Shown here one piece after another: positions 26,116 to 34,857 of a DNA stretch of 64,000 nt. The stretch covers positions 1 through 64,000 of the forward strand of contig JBDTRG010000189.1 of assembly GCA_039931775.1 (NCBI GenBank). The letters are read 5' to 3'. The translations under genes were made by a program, and so were the position numbers. The DNA is from CAIWHR01 sp039931775 (GTDB taxonomy: Bacteria > Pseudomonadota > Gammaproteobacteria > Burkholderiales > Casimicrobiaceae). How positions within the stretch are numbered: the first letter of the stretch is position 1; every line of letters starts with the position of its first letter. Under the pieces are notes generated by a model. That model did not search any database, was not told the DNA's origin, and worked only from the letters and a program-made list of their open reading frames with translations.

Positions 26116-27093
26116 ATGACGGGCGCACACCCCGGAGGTTTCGGTTTCGCCGCAACGCACGACGCGCCGATCCCCTATCTGCAGCGCACTCGGGAATACT
26201 ACGCGGCGCTGGGCTACGGGGCGCCGTACAAGTGGGCGCACTACGCGGAGGTCCCGTTCCTGCCGTTGCCGAAGCGCCTGGCCGTGAGCCGGGTGGCGAT
26301 CGTCACGACGGCGGCGCCCTACCAGCCGGACAAAGGCGACCAGGGTCCGGGCGCCCCTTACAACGCAGCCGCGAAGTTCTACACCGTCTATTCGGGCGAC
26401 ACGGCAACGGACCATGACCTGCGCATCTCGCACGTCGCGATCGACCGCAAGCACACGACCGCCGAGGATCCCGGCACGTACTTTCCGCTGCCTGCGTTGC
26501 GCAAAGCGGCCGCGTCCGGGCGAATCGGTTCCGTCGCCCCGCGCTTTCACGGCGCCCCGACCAATCGCAGCCATCGTGCGACTCTCGACATCGATTGTCC
26601 GGAGATCGTAGCGCGCTGCAAGGCGGACGGCGTCGACGCGGCGATCCTCGTGCCCAATTGCCCCGTCTGCCACCAGACGGTGAGCCTTGCCGCGCGGATG
26701 CTGGAGGAAAGCGGCATCGCCACCGTCGTCATGGGTTGCGCCAGGGATATCGTCGAGCACGTCGGCGTTCCGCGCTTGCTGTTCTCCGACTTCCCGCTCG
26801 GCAATGCAGCAGGCCGGCCGAAGGATCCCGAGTCGCAGGCCCACACGATCGAACTGGCGCTGCGAACTCTCGAGAATGCGTCGGCGCCGCGGACCACCGT
26901 GCAATCTCCGCTGAAATGGAGTGCCGACCCCGGATGGAAGCTCGACTACTCCAACGTCGCACGCCTCTCACCGGAGGAAATCGCGCAGCGGCGCGCCGAG
27001 TTCGATCGTGGAAAAATGCAGGCCAAAGAGCTTCGCGAGGAAGCAGGAGTCACCCGATCCGATGGGAAAAACAGAAGGATGAATCAACCATGA
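26116..27093 (+). CDS. GrdB-related (glycine/sarcosine/betaine reductase B family) protein, cysteine form
   Basis: A 325-residue protein of the family that includes the selenoprotein B subunit of glycine/D-proline reductases. It has FAATHDAPIPYLQRTREYYA at the N-terminus, the family block HDLRISHVAIDR, and a redox-type site LVPNCPVCHQTVSLAARML in which both CxxC positions are cysteine. MGCARDI and LLFSDFPLGNAAGRPKD complete the family. In anaerobes one such position is selenocysteine; here the genome uses Cys. ATG 26116 has a ggaggga ribosome binding site. It overlaps the next gene by four bases, so an oxidoreductase partner is likely. No GrdA or GrdC homologue is present. Confidence 0.8.
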   Translation: MTGAHPGGFGFAATHDAPIPYLQRTREYYAALGYGAPYKWAHYAEVPFLPLPKRLAVSRVAIVTTAAPYQPDKGDQGPGAPYNAAAKFYTVYSGDTATDHDLRISHVAIDRKHTTAEDPGTYFPLPALRKAAASGRIGSVAPRFHGAPTNRSHRATLDIDCPEIVARCKADGVDAAILVPNCPVCHQTVSLAARMLEESGIATVVMGCARDIVEHVGVPRLLFSDFPLGNAAGRPKDPESQAHTIELALRTLENASAPRTTVQSPLKWSADPGWKLDYSNVARLSPEEIAQRRAEFDRGKMQAKELREEAGVTRSDGKNRRMNQP

Positions 27094-28079
27094 AAACGAT
27101 ACGCTGGGGCATCATCGGCTGCGGCGATGTAACGGAGAAAAAGAGCGGCCCGGGCTTCGGCAAGGCCGAGCACTCGCAGCTTTTGGCCGTGATGCGCCGA
27201 AACGGCGCGCTGGCTGCCGACTACGCGCGCCGCCACGGCGTGCCGCGATGGCATGACGACGCGGAGGCGATCCTGCGCGCGCCGGACATCGACGCCGTCT
27301 ATATCGCCACACTCACCGATTCGCACCGTGAGTACACGCTGCGGGCGGCGGCGGCGGGCAAGCCGGTGTACGTCGAGAAGCCGATGGGCATGAACCCGGG
27401 CGAGTGCGACGACATGATCAAGGCGTGCCGCGCCGCAGGTCTGCCGCTCTGGGTGGGCTACTACCGGCGTGCGCTGCCGCGCTTTCTCGCCGTGCGCGAT
27501 CTCATCGCTGCCGGCGAGATCGGCGACGTGCGCATGGTGATCTCGCGGCAATTCCAGCGGCTGCCGGCAGTGGATCAGTTCGCGGACGGCGCCGTGCCGT
27601 GGCGGGTCAATCCGGAACTGTCGGGCGGGGGCCTATTCTTCGAAGGCGTATGCCACACGTTCGACTTTCTCGACTTTTTGTTCGGGCCGATCGTCGACGT
27701 CCACGCATTCGCCGGCAACCAGGCGGGCGCCTACCGCCCGGAGGACATCGTCACGGCCAGCTACCGCTTCGCATCGGGCGTCTACGGCAGCGGCACGTGG
27801 TGCTACGCGGCGGATTTCGACGAGGAGTACAACGAGGTCATCGGCGCCAAGGGCCGCATCCGTTTCTCGACCTCCGCGCCGGTGCCCATTCTCATCATGC
27901 ACGGCGACAAGGTGGAGGAGCGGCCCATCGGCGACCCTGACCACGTGCACCAGCCGTTGATCCAGACGATCGTCAATGAGCTGAATGGCAAGGGCGCCTG
28001 CGCGTCCACCGGCGAATCCGGCGCCCGTACCGCGCGGGTGATGGAGACAATCCTCGCCGATTTCAAGGCGGGGCGGTGA
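27090..28079 (+). CDS. Gfo/Idh/MocA family oxidoreductase
   Basis: A 329-residue NAD(P)-dependent dehydrogenase. The Rossmann motif is IRWGIIGCGDVTEKKSGPG; the conserved lysine is in GKPVYVEKPMGMNPGECDDM. The C-terminal alpha/beta domain includes GGGLFFEGVCHTFDFLDFLFG, with the family histidine. Substrates are usually sugars or inositols and cannot be named here. It is translationally coupled (ATGA) to the GrdB-related gene, which suggests the two act together. Confidence 0.93.
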   Translation: MKTIRWGIIGCGDVTEKKSGPGFGKAEHSQLLAVMRRNGALAADYARRHGVPRWHDDAEAILRAPDIDAVYIATLTDSHREYTLRAAAAGKPVYVEKPMGMNPGECDDMIKACRAAGLPLWVGYYRRALPRFLAVRDLIAAGEIGDVRMVISRQFQRLPAVDQFADGAVPWRVNPELSGGGLFFEGVCHTFDFLDFLFGPIVDVHAFAGNQAGAYRPEDIVTASYRFASGVYGSGTWCYAADFDEEYNEVIGAKGRIRFSTSAPVPILIMHGDKVEERPIGDPDHVHQPLIQTIVNELNGKGACASTGESGARTARVMETILADFKAGR

Positions 28080-28173
28080 TTGTGGTATCAGCTGACCGGC
28101 CATTGTCCGCGAGATCACAACCCCGGTCACCCGGTGACGCACAGTACTGGACCCATCGGCCCTCGCTACTGGC

Positions 28174-29091
28174 CTACGGACGGGCAAGGCCCGTCCGCGT
28201 AAGAACGAAATGAAACGCCCCCGAAGCCAGCGCGCCAAGGGTTTCGCGGCGCGATAACTGATTCTCGCTTTCCGGTCCGGAACCGCGGCGTGCCCGCACC
28301 TCCCACCATGCGTGCCGCAGTATGGTGCGGTCGGCACGGAGAAGGTACTTGCAGAAGAAGGCGCCCCTGCCCCTGACATAGCTTCGACGCAGTGCGCGCA
28401 AGTCCTCCGTCGTGCGGCGGCCGTGATGGTGCAGCACCTGCGCTTTTGGCGTGTACACGATGCCGAGCCCATGTTTGAGCGCCCGGTAAATGAATTCGAT
28501 GTCGTCCGCGACCACACCTTTGCTGCCGCCGAATGCCGGGTCGAACTCGCCGATGCGGTCCGCCACGCCGCGTCGGACCGCCATGTTGCAGCCCATGATC
28601 AGCCCGTAGATCTGCCCGGCGTTCGTGTAGCGGACCCGTTCGGCGATCGGCCGGATCGAGACGGGTTGATCGTCCGCAGCATACAAGTCCACGCGTCCCC
28701 CGACGATGGCGACGTGCGGATCGGCAGCGAATTCATCCCACAGCGCGGCAATCCAGCCGGGTTCGACGATGCAGTCGTCGTCGGTGAACGCGATGATGCT
28801 CCCGCGCGCCGCCTGCAAGCCGCGGTTGCGGGCGAACGACAAGCCCTGGATCGGCTCGAACACGTAGTGGACACGAATGGGCGAAGATCGGGCGGCCAAG
28901 GCGACGACCGCTTTCGTGTCGTCGCGCGAGTTGTTGTCGACAACAACGATCTCGGCGGAGCGATTGCCGCGCGCTGCGGCCACTCCGATGTGCGCGAGCA
29001 CCTTTTCGATCCGCTGCGCCCGATTCCAGGTGCACACCACGACGCTGACGTCTGCCGTGTCGTCCGGTGAAGGCACATCATTCTGGTTCAT
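28174..29091 (-). CDS. Glycosyltransferase family 2
   Basis: A 305-residue inverting glycosyltransferase (GT-A fold). Conserved features are VSVVVCTWNRAQRIEKVL, EIVVVDNNSRDDT, SFARNRGLQAARGSIIAFTD with the DDDC metal-binding triplet, and the acceptor-side FGGSKGVVADDIEFIYRA. The frame opens to 29259 but ATG 29091 (MNQNDVPSP) is preferred because it lies just before the catalytic domain. No membrane helix is evident. It is divergent from the AlkP-superfamily gene in a small glycan-related cluster. Confidence 0.92.
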   Translation of the reverse strand: MNQNDVPSPDDTADVSVVVCTWNRAQRIEKVLAHIGVAAARGNRSAEIVVVDNNSRDDTKAVVALAARSSPIRVHYVFEPIQGLSFARNRGLQAARGSIIAFTDDDCIVEPGWIAALWDEFAADPHVAIVGGRVDLYAADDQPVSIRPIAERVRYTNAGQIYGLIMGCNMAVRRGVADRIGEFDPAFGGSKGVVADDIEFIYRALKHGLGIVYTPKAQVLHHHGRRTTEDLRALRRSYVRGRGAFFCKYLLRADRTILRHAWWEVRARRGSGPESENQLSRRETLGALASGAFHFVLTRTGLARP

Positions 29092-29092
29092 A

Positions 29093-29098
29093 TATAAT
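29093..29098 (+). promoter_or_regulatory. Candidate -10 element for the AlkP-superfamily gene
   Basis: TATAAT is a perfect -10 hexamer in the GT2/AlkP divergent region, about 70 bases upstream of the ATG at 29168. No convincing -35 hexamer is seen at the right distance, so the call is tentative. Confidence 0.35.
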
Positions 29099-29167
29099 CG
29101 CAACAGCGCCTTAGCTCGCTGGTAAATCTCGCCGCGACGACCTCGCGCATCAGACACCGGACGGCTT

Positions 29168-30799
29168 ATGAAAGCACGACCCAAGCTCGTCTTTCTGGGA
29201 ATCTGTGCCGGCGCACACGAGCACTTCCTTGACTGGTGCCGGACGGGCGTCCTGCCCAACTTGCAGCGGCTGGTGGCGAAGGGGCTCGTCGGACGAACGC
29301 GTAATGTGCCCGCGGTTTTCGTGCAATGTACGTGGCCATCATTCTATACGGGGACCGGACCGGCGCGACAGGGAGTCCACTGCTGGGAACAGCTCAAGGC
29401 CGGAACCTATGAGACGTACCGCGCCTACACTCCGGACCTGGTCCGGACGACTCCGTTCTGGGACTATCTGAGCGCGGCCGGCAAGCGAGTCGCGATCCTG
29501 GACATTCCGCAGTCGCGGCCGTCGCCGCATATCAACGGTGTCCAGCTTGTGGAGTGGGGAGCGCACGATGCCAATCACGGCTTCGCGACTTCGCCCGCTT
29601 CGCTTGCGGAAGAGGTGCTCGCACGGTTTGGCCAGCATCCGCAGAACGGCTTGTGCGACGCCGATCGGACGCCTGCCCAACTGGCCGAATTCCGGGACAG
29701 GCTGTTGCGCGGGATCGACGGCAAGCTCGCCGTCACCCGACACTTTCTGGCCCGGGAAGACTGGGATTTCTTTGCCCAGGTCTTCACGGAAGCTCATTGC
29801 ATCGGCCATCAGGCCTGGCACCTGCACGACCGCACGCATCCGCGGTATAACGAGGCCGATCGTGCGCTCGTCGGCGATCCGGTGCGAGATGTCGCCGTCG
29901 GAATCGACCGGGCCATCGGCGAAATCCTTGCCGATGTCGACGAAAGCACCATCGTCGTCGTGATGGCGGGCCACGGCATGACCGCGAAGTACGTGCCGCA
30001 ATTCATGCTCACCGACATCCTGCTGAAGCTCGGCGTCGCCAAGCGCGCGTCCAGCGCTCCACCGGAACCGCTGCCGCCGTCGTTGCGACGGACCCTGGAT
30101 CCGATACTGACCTGGGGATGGCGGCACACGCCGCGGGCGGCGCACCACTTGCTGGAGCCGCTGCGTCATCGGGCGCGCGCGATGGTCGAGACGCCGACGA
30201 AGATCCCGCTGGACCCGGCCGCCGGCAAGTGCTTCGTCGTCAACAACAACTCGACTCACGGCGGCATCCGCGTCAATCTCGTGGGGCGCGAGCCCGAGGG
30301 CAAGGTGCTGCCTGGCGCGGAGTATGAAGCGTTTGTCGAGGAGCTCAGCCGCGATCTCCTCGACCTCGTGAACGTCGATACGGGGAGGCGCATCGTGAAT
30401 CGCGTCATCCGGAGAACGGACCTGTATCGCGGCGATGCCACCGAGCATTTTCCGGATCTTTTCGTGGAATGGGTCGGGGCCGAGCCGGTGCGCGCGATCC
30501 GATCCGCCAGGATTGGGCGGATCGACAGGGAGTACTCGTACTGCAGGACCGGCGAGCACGTCCAGGCCGGGGTGTTCATCGCGTCGGGTCCCGGCATTCC
30601 ACATGGCCGGCTCGACCGGGAAGTTTCCGTCCTCGATTTCGCTCCGACCTTCTGCGAGGCGCTTGGCGTCGACTGCGACCAATTCGACGGAATCGCGATT
30701 CCTGAAATCGTGGAGGCCATGAGAGGACGGCTGGGGCCCGGCGTCGGCGGCGAGCGGACGGCGCCTCAGCGGCTGCCCGCACAGTCGACAGGGCACTGA
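29168..30799 (+). CDS. AlkP-superfamily phosphodiesterase/phosphomutase-like protein
   Basis: A 543-residue protein of the type I phosphodiesterase / nucleotide pyrophosphatase group. It keeps the nucleophile region FVQCTWPSFYTGTGPARQGV (Thr in place) and metal-site segments FTEAHCIGHQAWH, VVVMAGHGMT and the late STHGGIRVNLVG. The usual N-terminal GLDG(A)D metal ligand is replaced by LGICAGAHEHF, so one metal site may be altered. There is no signal peptide. It lies eight bases before a GT4-type glycosyltransferase and probably acts on a glycolipid or exopolysaccharide intermediate. Confidence 0.85.
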   Translation: MKARPKLVFLGICAGAHEHFLDWCRTGVLPNLQRLVAKGLVGRTRNVPAVFVQCTWPSFYTGTGPARQGVHCWEQLKAGTYETYRAYTPDLVRTTPFWDYLSAAGKRVAILDIPQSRPSPHINGVQLVEWGAHDANHGFATSPASLAEEVLARFGQHPQNGLCDADRTPAQLAEFRDRLLRGIDGKLAVTRHFLAREDWDFFAQVFTEAHCIGHQAWHLHDRTHPRYNEADRALVGDPVRDVAVGIDRAIGEILADVDESTIVVVMAGHGMTAKYVPQFMLTDILLKLGVAKRASSAPPEPLPPSLRRTLDPILTWGWRHTPRAAHHLLEPLRHRARAMVETPTKIPLDPAAGKCFVVNNNSTHGGIRVNLVGREPEGKVLPGAEYEAFVEELSRDLLDLVNVDTGRRIVNRVIRRTDLYRGDATEHFPDLFVEWVGAEPVRAIRSARIGRIDREYSYCRTGEHVQAGVFIASGPGIPHGRLDREVSVLDFAPTFCEALGVDCDQFDGIAIPEIVEAMRGRLGPGVGGERTAPQRLPAQSTGH

Positions 30800-30806
30800 C
30801 CCGAGC

Positions 30807-32039
30807 ATGAGTGGGGTCGGCCCGGTCCGTGCGGCAACGAACGCGGACCCGGGCGACAGCGCTCGCACCGGCGTCGAGCGGCGCCGTACGATTCTCGCCT
30901 TCGGGCTCAACGCCTGGGACGGCTACTGGCAAACACGCCAGCATGTCCTGTCGCGCCTCGCGCAGCGGGGCTGGTCGGTCAGCTATACGACGCCGGTGAT
31001 GTCGATCTGGGAGCGCGGCGGATTGCGATGGCGCGAGGCGGCGTGGCGGTCGACAGGGGCGGACTGCGACGGCGTGCGCATCCGCTGCCCCGGCCGAATC
31101 CCCGCGCTGCTGCATCGTTGGGAAGCGCTGGACCAGTCGATCATGCGCCGCCACGCCCGCGCCTTCGCGTGCTCGCGCGCGAGGCAGTGGGCGCAGGTGC
31201 CCATCGCCTACGTCTTCCACCCGCTGTTCTGGCCATACATCCCGGCCCTCGAAGGATGTCGAGTGTTGTATCACGCCGACGACAGGTTCACGGCGATGCC
31301 AGGGGCCAGCCCCACGATTGCCAATTTCGAGCGCGCGCTGATCGAGCGCGCCGACCGGATTTTCGCGATCACTCCGGGCGTCGCCAGCGGCCTCGGGGAA
31401 GCCGCCGCGGGCAAGACGGTGATCGTGCCGAACGGAGCCGATACCGAGGCCTACCAGAACGGGCGGCTCAGCGCCGTGCCGGCGGAACTTGCCGGGATTC
31501 CGCGACCGCGGATTGCGTATGCGGGCACCCTCAACGAGAAGATCGACTTCGAATTGATTATGCGGCTTGCTCGGGCGCGGCCGAACATACAGTGGCTGCT
31601 GATCGGCCCCATCCACGGCGAGCGACAGATGAGCACCCGGACGCGCGCGTTGCTGGCCGAGTGCCGGGGGCAGGCGAACGTCCACTTCCTCGGTGTCAAG
31701 CACTACCGCGACCTGCCGGCGTATTGCGCCCATGTCGATGCGAACGCGATGTTCTATCGCACCGACGGCGACGGGTGGTGGCGCGACATCTACCCGCTGA
31801 AGCTTCACGAGTGCCTGGCGACCGGGCGGCCACTGCTGAGCTCCGACGTCCCGTCGATACGACCGTTCGCCGATGTCGTCGCGCTTTGCCGTTCCGACAG
31901 CGAGTGGCTGCGGGCCGTGGATGCGGCGGTCGCCGGGCACGACGAGGGGTCTGCAGCTGCGCGCATCGCCGTTGCCCACGCGAACAGCTGGGATCGGCGG
32001 GTCGATCAGATCGAGGCGGCGCTCGAGGAGCTCGCATGA
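30807..32039 (+). CDS. Glycosyltransferase, GT-B fold (GT4-like)
   Basis: A 410-residue predicted cytosolic glycosyltransferase. The N-terminal domain begins after a 25-residue loose segment with RRTILAFGLNAWDGYWQTRQ; the C-terminal nucleotide-sugar domain contains VIVPNGADTEAYQ, PRIAYAGTLNEKIDFEL, NVHFLGVKHYRDLPAY and PLKLHECLATGRPLLSSD, the E-x7-like region of retaining transferases. It resembles the group that reads HADDRFTAMPG as a donor-side loop. It follows the AlkP-superfamily gene by eight bases, so they form one operon. Confidence 0.92.
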   Translation: MSGVGPVRAATNADPGDSARTGVERRRTILAFGLNAWDGYWQTRQHVLSRLAQRGWSVSYTTPVMSIWERGGLRWREAAWRSTGADCDGVRIRCPGRIPALLHRWEALDQSIMRRHARAFACSRARQWAQVPIAYVFHPLFWPYIPALEGCRVLYHADDRFTAMPGASPTIANFERALIERADRIFAITPGVASGLGEAAAGKTVIVPNGADTEAYQNGRLSAVPAELAGIPRPRIAYAGTLNEKIDFELIMRLARARPNIQWLLIGPIHGERQMSTRTRALLAECRGQANVHFLGVKHYRDLPAYCAHVDANAMFYRTDGDGWWRDIYPLKLHECLATGRPLLSSDVPSIRPFADVVALCRSDSEWLRAVDAAVAGHDEGSAAARIAVAHANSWDRRVDQIEAALEELA

Positions 32040-32116
32040 AGCGCCTCCTGATCGTCTTGCACACGCGGTTCGGCGCAACCCTTCCGATGGCGCCGGCCGC
32101 ACGCGACGGCGCGTAG
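32036..32116 (+). pseudogene. Short coupled ORF, possible remnant of a glycan gene
   Basis: A 26-codon frame (MKRLLIVLHTRFGATLPMAP and on) starts with an ATGA overlap at the end of the glycosyltransferase gene and stops at 32116. Its first ten residues look like the beta-strand that opens many glycosyltransferases or flavodoxin-like proteins. It may be the stump of a deleted gene rather than a functional peptide. Confidence 0.35.
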
Positions 32117-32137
32117 ACGATACCACCACCCATGCAA

Positions 32138-32160
32138 AGGGCCGGAGATCATCCGGCCCT
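32138..32160. terminator. Hairpin between convergent genes
   Basis: AGGGCCGG and CCGGCCCT form an 8-base stem with a 7-base loop. It lies between the plus-strand glycan operon and the minus-strand YecA-family gene. On the minus strand a short TTT follows, none on the plus strand, so it may be a weak bidirectional terminator. Confidence 0.4.
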
Positions 32161-32186
32161 CGCACTTGCGAAACTCCCGCAACCGG

Positions 32187-32879
32187 TCAGTGCAATCGCT
32201 GGCGCGATTTGCGCGTGGCTTCGGCCAGCTTGTCGCGGCGCACGCCGGCGCCGCGCGTCGGCTTGGCGGTGCGCTTCTCCTGCCAGAACCGATAGATCAG
32301 CACCGCGGCCAGCGGCAGCTCGTCGATCAGCTCGGCGCGCTTCTCTTCGGTGTCCACCCATTCGGTGAATTCGTCGTCGCGGTCGCCGAACGCCAGCGCC
32401 TCGATCGGGAACACCCAGTCGCGCGCGTCCGGCGCGTCGAACAGCGGTTGCCACTCATCGTCGCGGAGCTTCACGCCCGCCATATAACCCTCGCACCATG
32501 CGGTGCCTTCGGGCGGCATGCGCTCCTTGCCGCGCGCCTTGCCTTCCGGCAGATACAGCAAGGGCTTGAAGCGCGTAGGCGACTCGCCGAGCGTGCGCTG
32601 GATGCCGACCAGGTGGCGCAGCACGAGCGCCATGATGAGCTGCGCCTCGTCCTTGTTGGCGAACGCCGCGGCGGCACTGCGGTTGCCTTCGCTCCACACC
32701 TGCGGCAGCCATTCCGACGGCTGGATCACCTCAGGCCCTGAAACGACGGCCGCGAGATAGCCATCAAGCATCTCGAGATCCATGCAGTCCTGCGGCACGG
32801 CGTCGGACGCGAGGAACGCCTCGAGCTGGTCGAGCTCGGCTTCGTTGAGGGGTTCGTCGAGGGCGCGGGGATCGGGCAT
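32187..32879 (-). CDS. UPF0149 / YecA family protein
   Basis: A 230-residue cytoplasmic protein of the YgfB/YecA family. The family core is LNEAELDQLEAFLASDA, MDLEMLDGYLAAVVSGPEVI and PSEWLPQVW, followed by GTAWCEGYMAGVKLRDDEW. The SEC-C zinc motif found at the C-terminus of some YecA proteins is absent; the tail is basic instead (TRKSRQRLH). The biochemical function is unknown. It appears to be transcribed alone. The 150 bases upstream hold nothing I can identify. Confidence 0.93.
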   Translation of the reverse strand: MPDPRALDEPLNEAELDQLEAFLASDAVPQDCMDLEMLDGYLAAVVSGPEVIQPSEWLPQVWSEGNRSAAAAFANKDEAQLIMALVLRHLVGIQRTLGESPTRFKPLLYLPEGKARGKERMPPEGTAWCEGYMAGVKLRDDEWQPLFDAPDARDWVFPIEALAFGDRDDEFTEWVDTEEKRAELIDELPLAAVLIYRFWQEKRTAKPTRGAGVRRDKLAEATRKSRQRLH

Positions 32880-33029
32880 GGATGACTTTCGTCGCGGACT
32901 GCGCGTAGGAACCTTCTATGATCCCCTGACGGGGCGATTGGTGCAAGGAAAAGCCGGGATGTGCGGCCTGCGAGCAGCGCCGTTAGTCTCGAACCGCCCA
33001 GCGGATGACTCGCTGAAACCCTGCTTTAA

Positions 33030-34088
33030 CTAGCGCAGCGCGTGCGCGACGTATAGCGCCGCCGCAAACACCAGCACCGCCCCTCCCTGGTGCGCCGCCG
33101 CCAGCGGAATTGGTACTATCAGCAACAGCGTGGCGATCCCCAGCGCGATCTGCAGGGCGACGAGCGCGAGAAGCAGGTGTCCGCCCGTGCGGCCGCGCGA
33201 CGGCAGTCCGTCCGTCGTGCGCAACTTCCACCACAGAACCGGTGCGATGAAGGCGATCACCCACGCGATCATCCTGTGATCGAACTGCACGGTGGCCATG
33301 TTCCAGAAGAAATTGCGCCACCAGGGTTCGAGCACGAAGATCTCGGCGGGCACCACGTCGCCGTTCATCAGCGGAAACGTGTTGTAGGCAAAGCCGGCGC
33401 GGATGCCGGCGACGAACCCGCCGGTGACGATCATCAGCGAAACGAGCGCGACGAACCCGAATGCCCACGATCGCGCCGCGCGCTGCGGCGGAGATGGTAA
33501 CCGCGCGCGCTGCGGATGGATGAGCGTGAGCCCCACCCAGAACATCGCGGCGAAGATAGCGAGTGCCAGCGCAAGGTGGGCGGTGAGTCGGAACTGCGAC
33601 ACGCGCGGATTGTCGACGAGACCGCTCTTTACCATGTACCAGCCCATCGCGCCCTGCAGGCCGCCCAGCACGAAGATGCCGAGGAGCTTCCACGCATACC
33701 CTGGCGGGATCATGCGGCGGACGACAAACCAGACCAGCGGAACGAAGAAGGCGATCCCGATCAGGCGCCCGAGCAACCGGTGGATGTACTCCCACCAGAA
33801 GATGCCCTTGAAACCTGCAAGCGTCATGTCCTTATTGACCAGGTGGTACTGCGGAGTCTCCTTGTACTTCTCGAAGGTCTGTTGCCAATCGACGTCGGTG
33901 AGCGGCGGAAGCGTGCCGACGATCGGCTGCCACTCGACGATCGACAGGCCGGAACTCGTCAGGCGCGTGACGCCGCCGACGACGACCATCGCGAAGACTA
34001 GCGCGCAGCACACGAAGAGCCAAGTCGCTATTGGGTTCGGCGCAGCATGTTGCGCGTTAGTGGAGGTGAACAGCACTTCGGTCGCCAT
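33030..34088 (-). CDS. ctaA: Heme A synthase (COX15/CtaA family)
   Basis: A 352-residue inner-membrane protein with eight predicted helices in two four-helix halves. It hydroxylates the C8 methyl of heme O to make heme A for aa3-type oxidases. Visible motifs are VVVGGVTRLTSSGLSIVEWQ, the His-containing WWEYIHRLLGRLIG, LQGAMGWYMVKSGL with the following RLTAHLALA, VQFDHRMIAWV and the last His in PLAAAHQGGAVLVFA. The paired histidines expected for the two heme sites are present. In most Burkholderiales it sits beside ctaB and cytochrome-oxidase genes; here none is adjacent. Confidence 0.95.
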   Translation of the reverse strand: MATEVLFTSTNAQHAAPNPIATWLFVCCALVFAMVVVGGVTRLTSSGLSIVEWQPIVGTLPPLTDVDWQQTFEKYKETPQYHLVNKDMTLAGFKGIFWWEYIHRLLGRLIGIAFFVPLVWFVVRRMIPPGYAWKLLGIFVLGGLQGAMGWYMVKSGLVDNPRVSQFRLTAHLALALAIFAAMFWVGLTLIHPQRARLPSPPQRAARSWAFGFVALVSLMIVTGGFVAGIRAGFAYNTFPLMNGDVVPAEIFVLEPWWRNFFWNMATVQFDHRMIAWVIAFIAPVLWWKLRTTDGLPSRGRTGGHLLLALVALQIALGIATLLLIVPIPLAAAHQGGAVLVFAAALYVAHALR

Positions 34089-34201
34089 GCGCGCATTCTG
34101 CCACGACCGATCGGGCCGCCCCTAGGTCAAGCGCAAACGTAAGGGTCCGCCGACCAACTCGCCAATTCACTCTCTCCAAATGCGGATAGTAGTCGGCTTT
34201 T

Positions 34202-34549
34202 CTAGGCGCGTGCCCGAGACAAAAAAGCGATACTTGCACCAGACAGAATCATCGGCATCGAGATCCGCAGAACGAACGGGAGAATGTTCTCCAAACCACC
34301 TCGCTCACCAATGGCGAATACCATCAACGAGATTACTCCTCCGGCAACGAGCCAATAGCCTCCGCCGCGACTAGACCATAGCGCCAATATCGCGGCGGGC
34401 AGGGTTGAGGCCGGCCCAACGAGAATCGCGATCCACGACATCAACGGTTCGCCGCTGCGAAAGAGAAACATCGCTTGGAGTGCGATATTGAGATGCCAAA
34501 TGCCAAGCAAAACAGAAACGCAGACAGCAATGAGGAAAAATGGGTTCAT
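34202..34549 (-). CDS. Small membrane protein, candidate immunity protein for the Rhs-PLA2 toxin
   Basis: A 115-residue protein from ATG 34549 with about four membrane helices (NPFFLIAVCVSVLLGIWHL, SWIAILVGPASTLPAAIL, YWLVAGGVISLMVFAIG, FVLRISMPMILSGASIAF). It starts 20 bases behind the Rhs stop. The frame is open further to TTG 34615, inside the Rhs gene, where a GGAG element sits eight bases upstream; that longer start is a real alternative. The gene is clearly poorer in G+C than its surroundings. I recognise no family. The immunity role is inferred from its position directly after a toxin tip and its inner-membrane character, which suits a phospholipase target. Confidence 0.7.
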   Translation of the reverse strand: MNPFFLIAVCVSVLLGIWHLNIALQAMFLFRSGEPLMSWIAILVGPASTLPAAILALWSSRGGGYWLVAGGVISLMVFAIGERGGLENILPFVLRISMPMILSGASIAFLSRARA

Positions 34550-34569
34550 GTAATCGAAAGCGGCGATTG

Positions 34570-34857
34570 CTATTTCGGAATCGCGGATGGCGAAGTAGCA
34601 CACTTGAAGAACCAACTCACCCGCTCCTTTCCTCTTCGTTCGGCATCGTTTTTCGGTAATACCTTGGCGAGGCAGCCGCAGACTTTCCTATCGCAGTTTC
34701 CAATTTCCTCCTGCACCTTCGAACCGCCCGTGCCAAATACCTTGCTCCTCCAATCAGCGCTGCAGTTGTCGTAACACGCATCGTGGTCCTTGCAGCATTG
34801 GTCGACAGAATCCTGCATTGGACCGCTCCCACCCGGCCCACACCAGTTGCCGTGGAT
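34570..34857 (-). other. Phospholipase A2 toxin tip of the Rhs protein
   Basis: This is the segment that encodes residues 1340-1434, after the conserved core motif YLDPTGEN. It holds ten cysteines in the pattern of secretory PLA2, the calcium-loop glycines and the His/Asp catalytic pair. Its base composition is closer to that of the following small membrane-protein gene than to the Rhs core, which supports the view that tip and downstream gene were acquired as one cassette. Confidence 0.8.

Noticed and set aside
28178..28198. Perfect hairpin (9-base stem, 3-base loop) at the end of the GT2 gene
   Set aside because: It lies inside the last codons of the gene and has no T run on either strand, so I do not call it a terminator.
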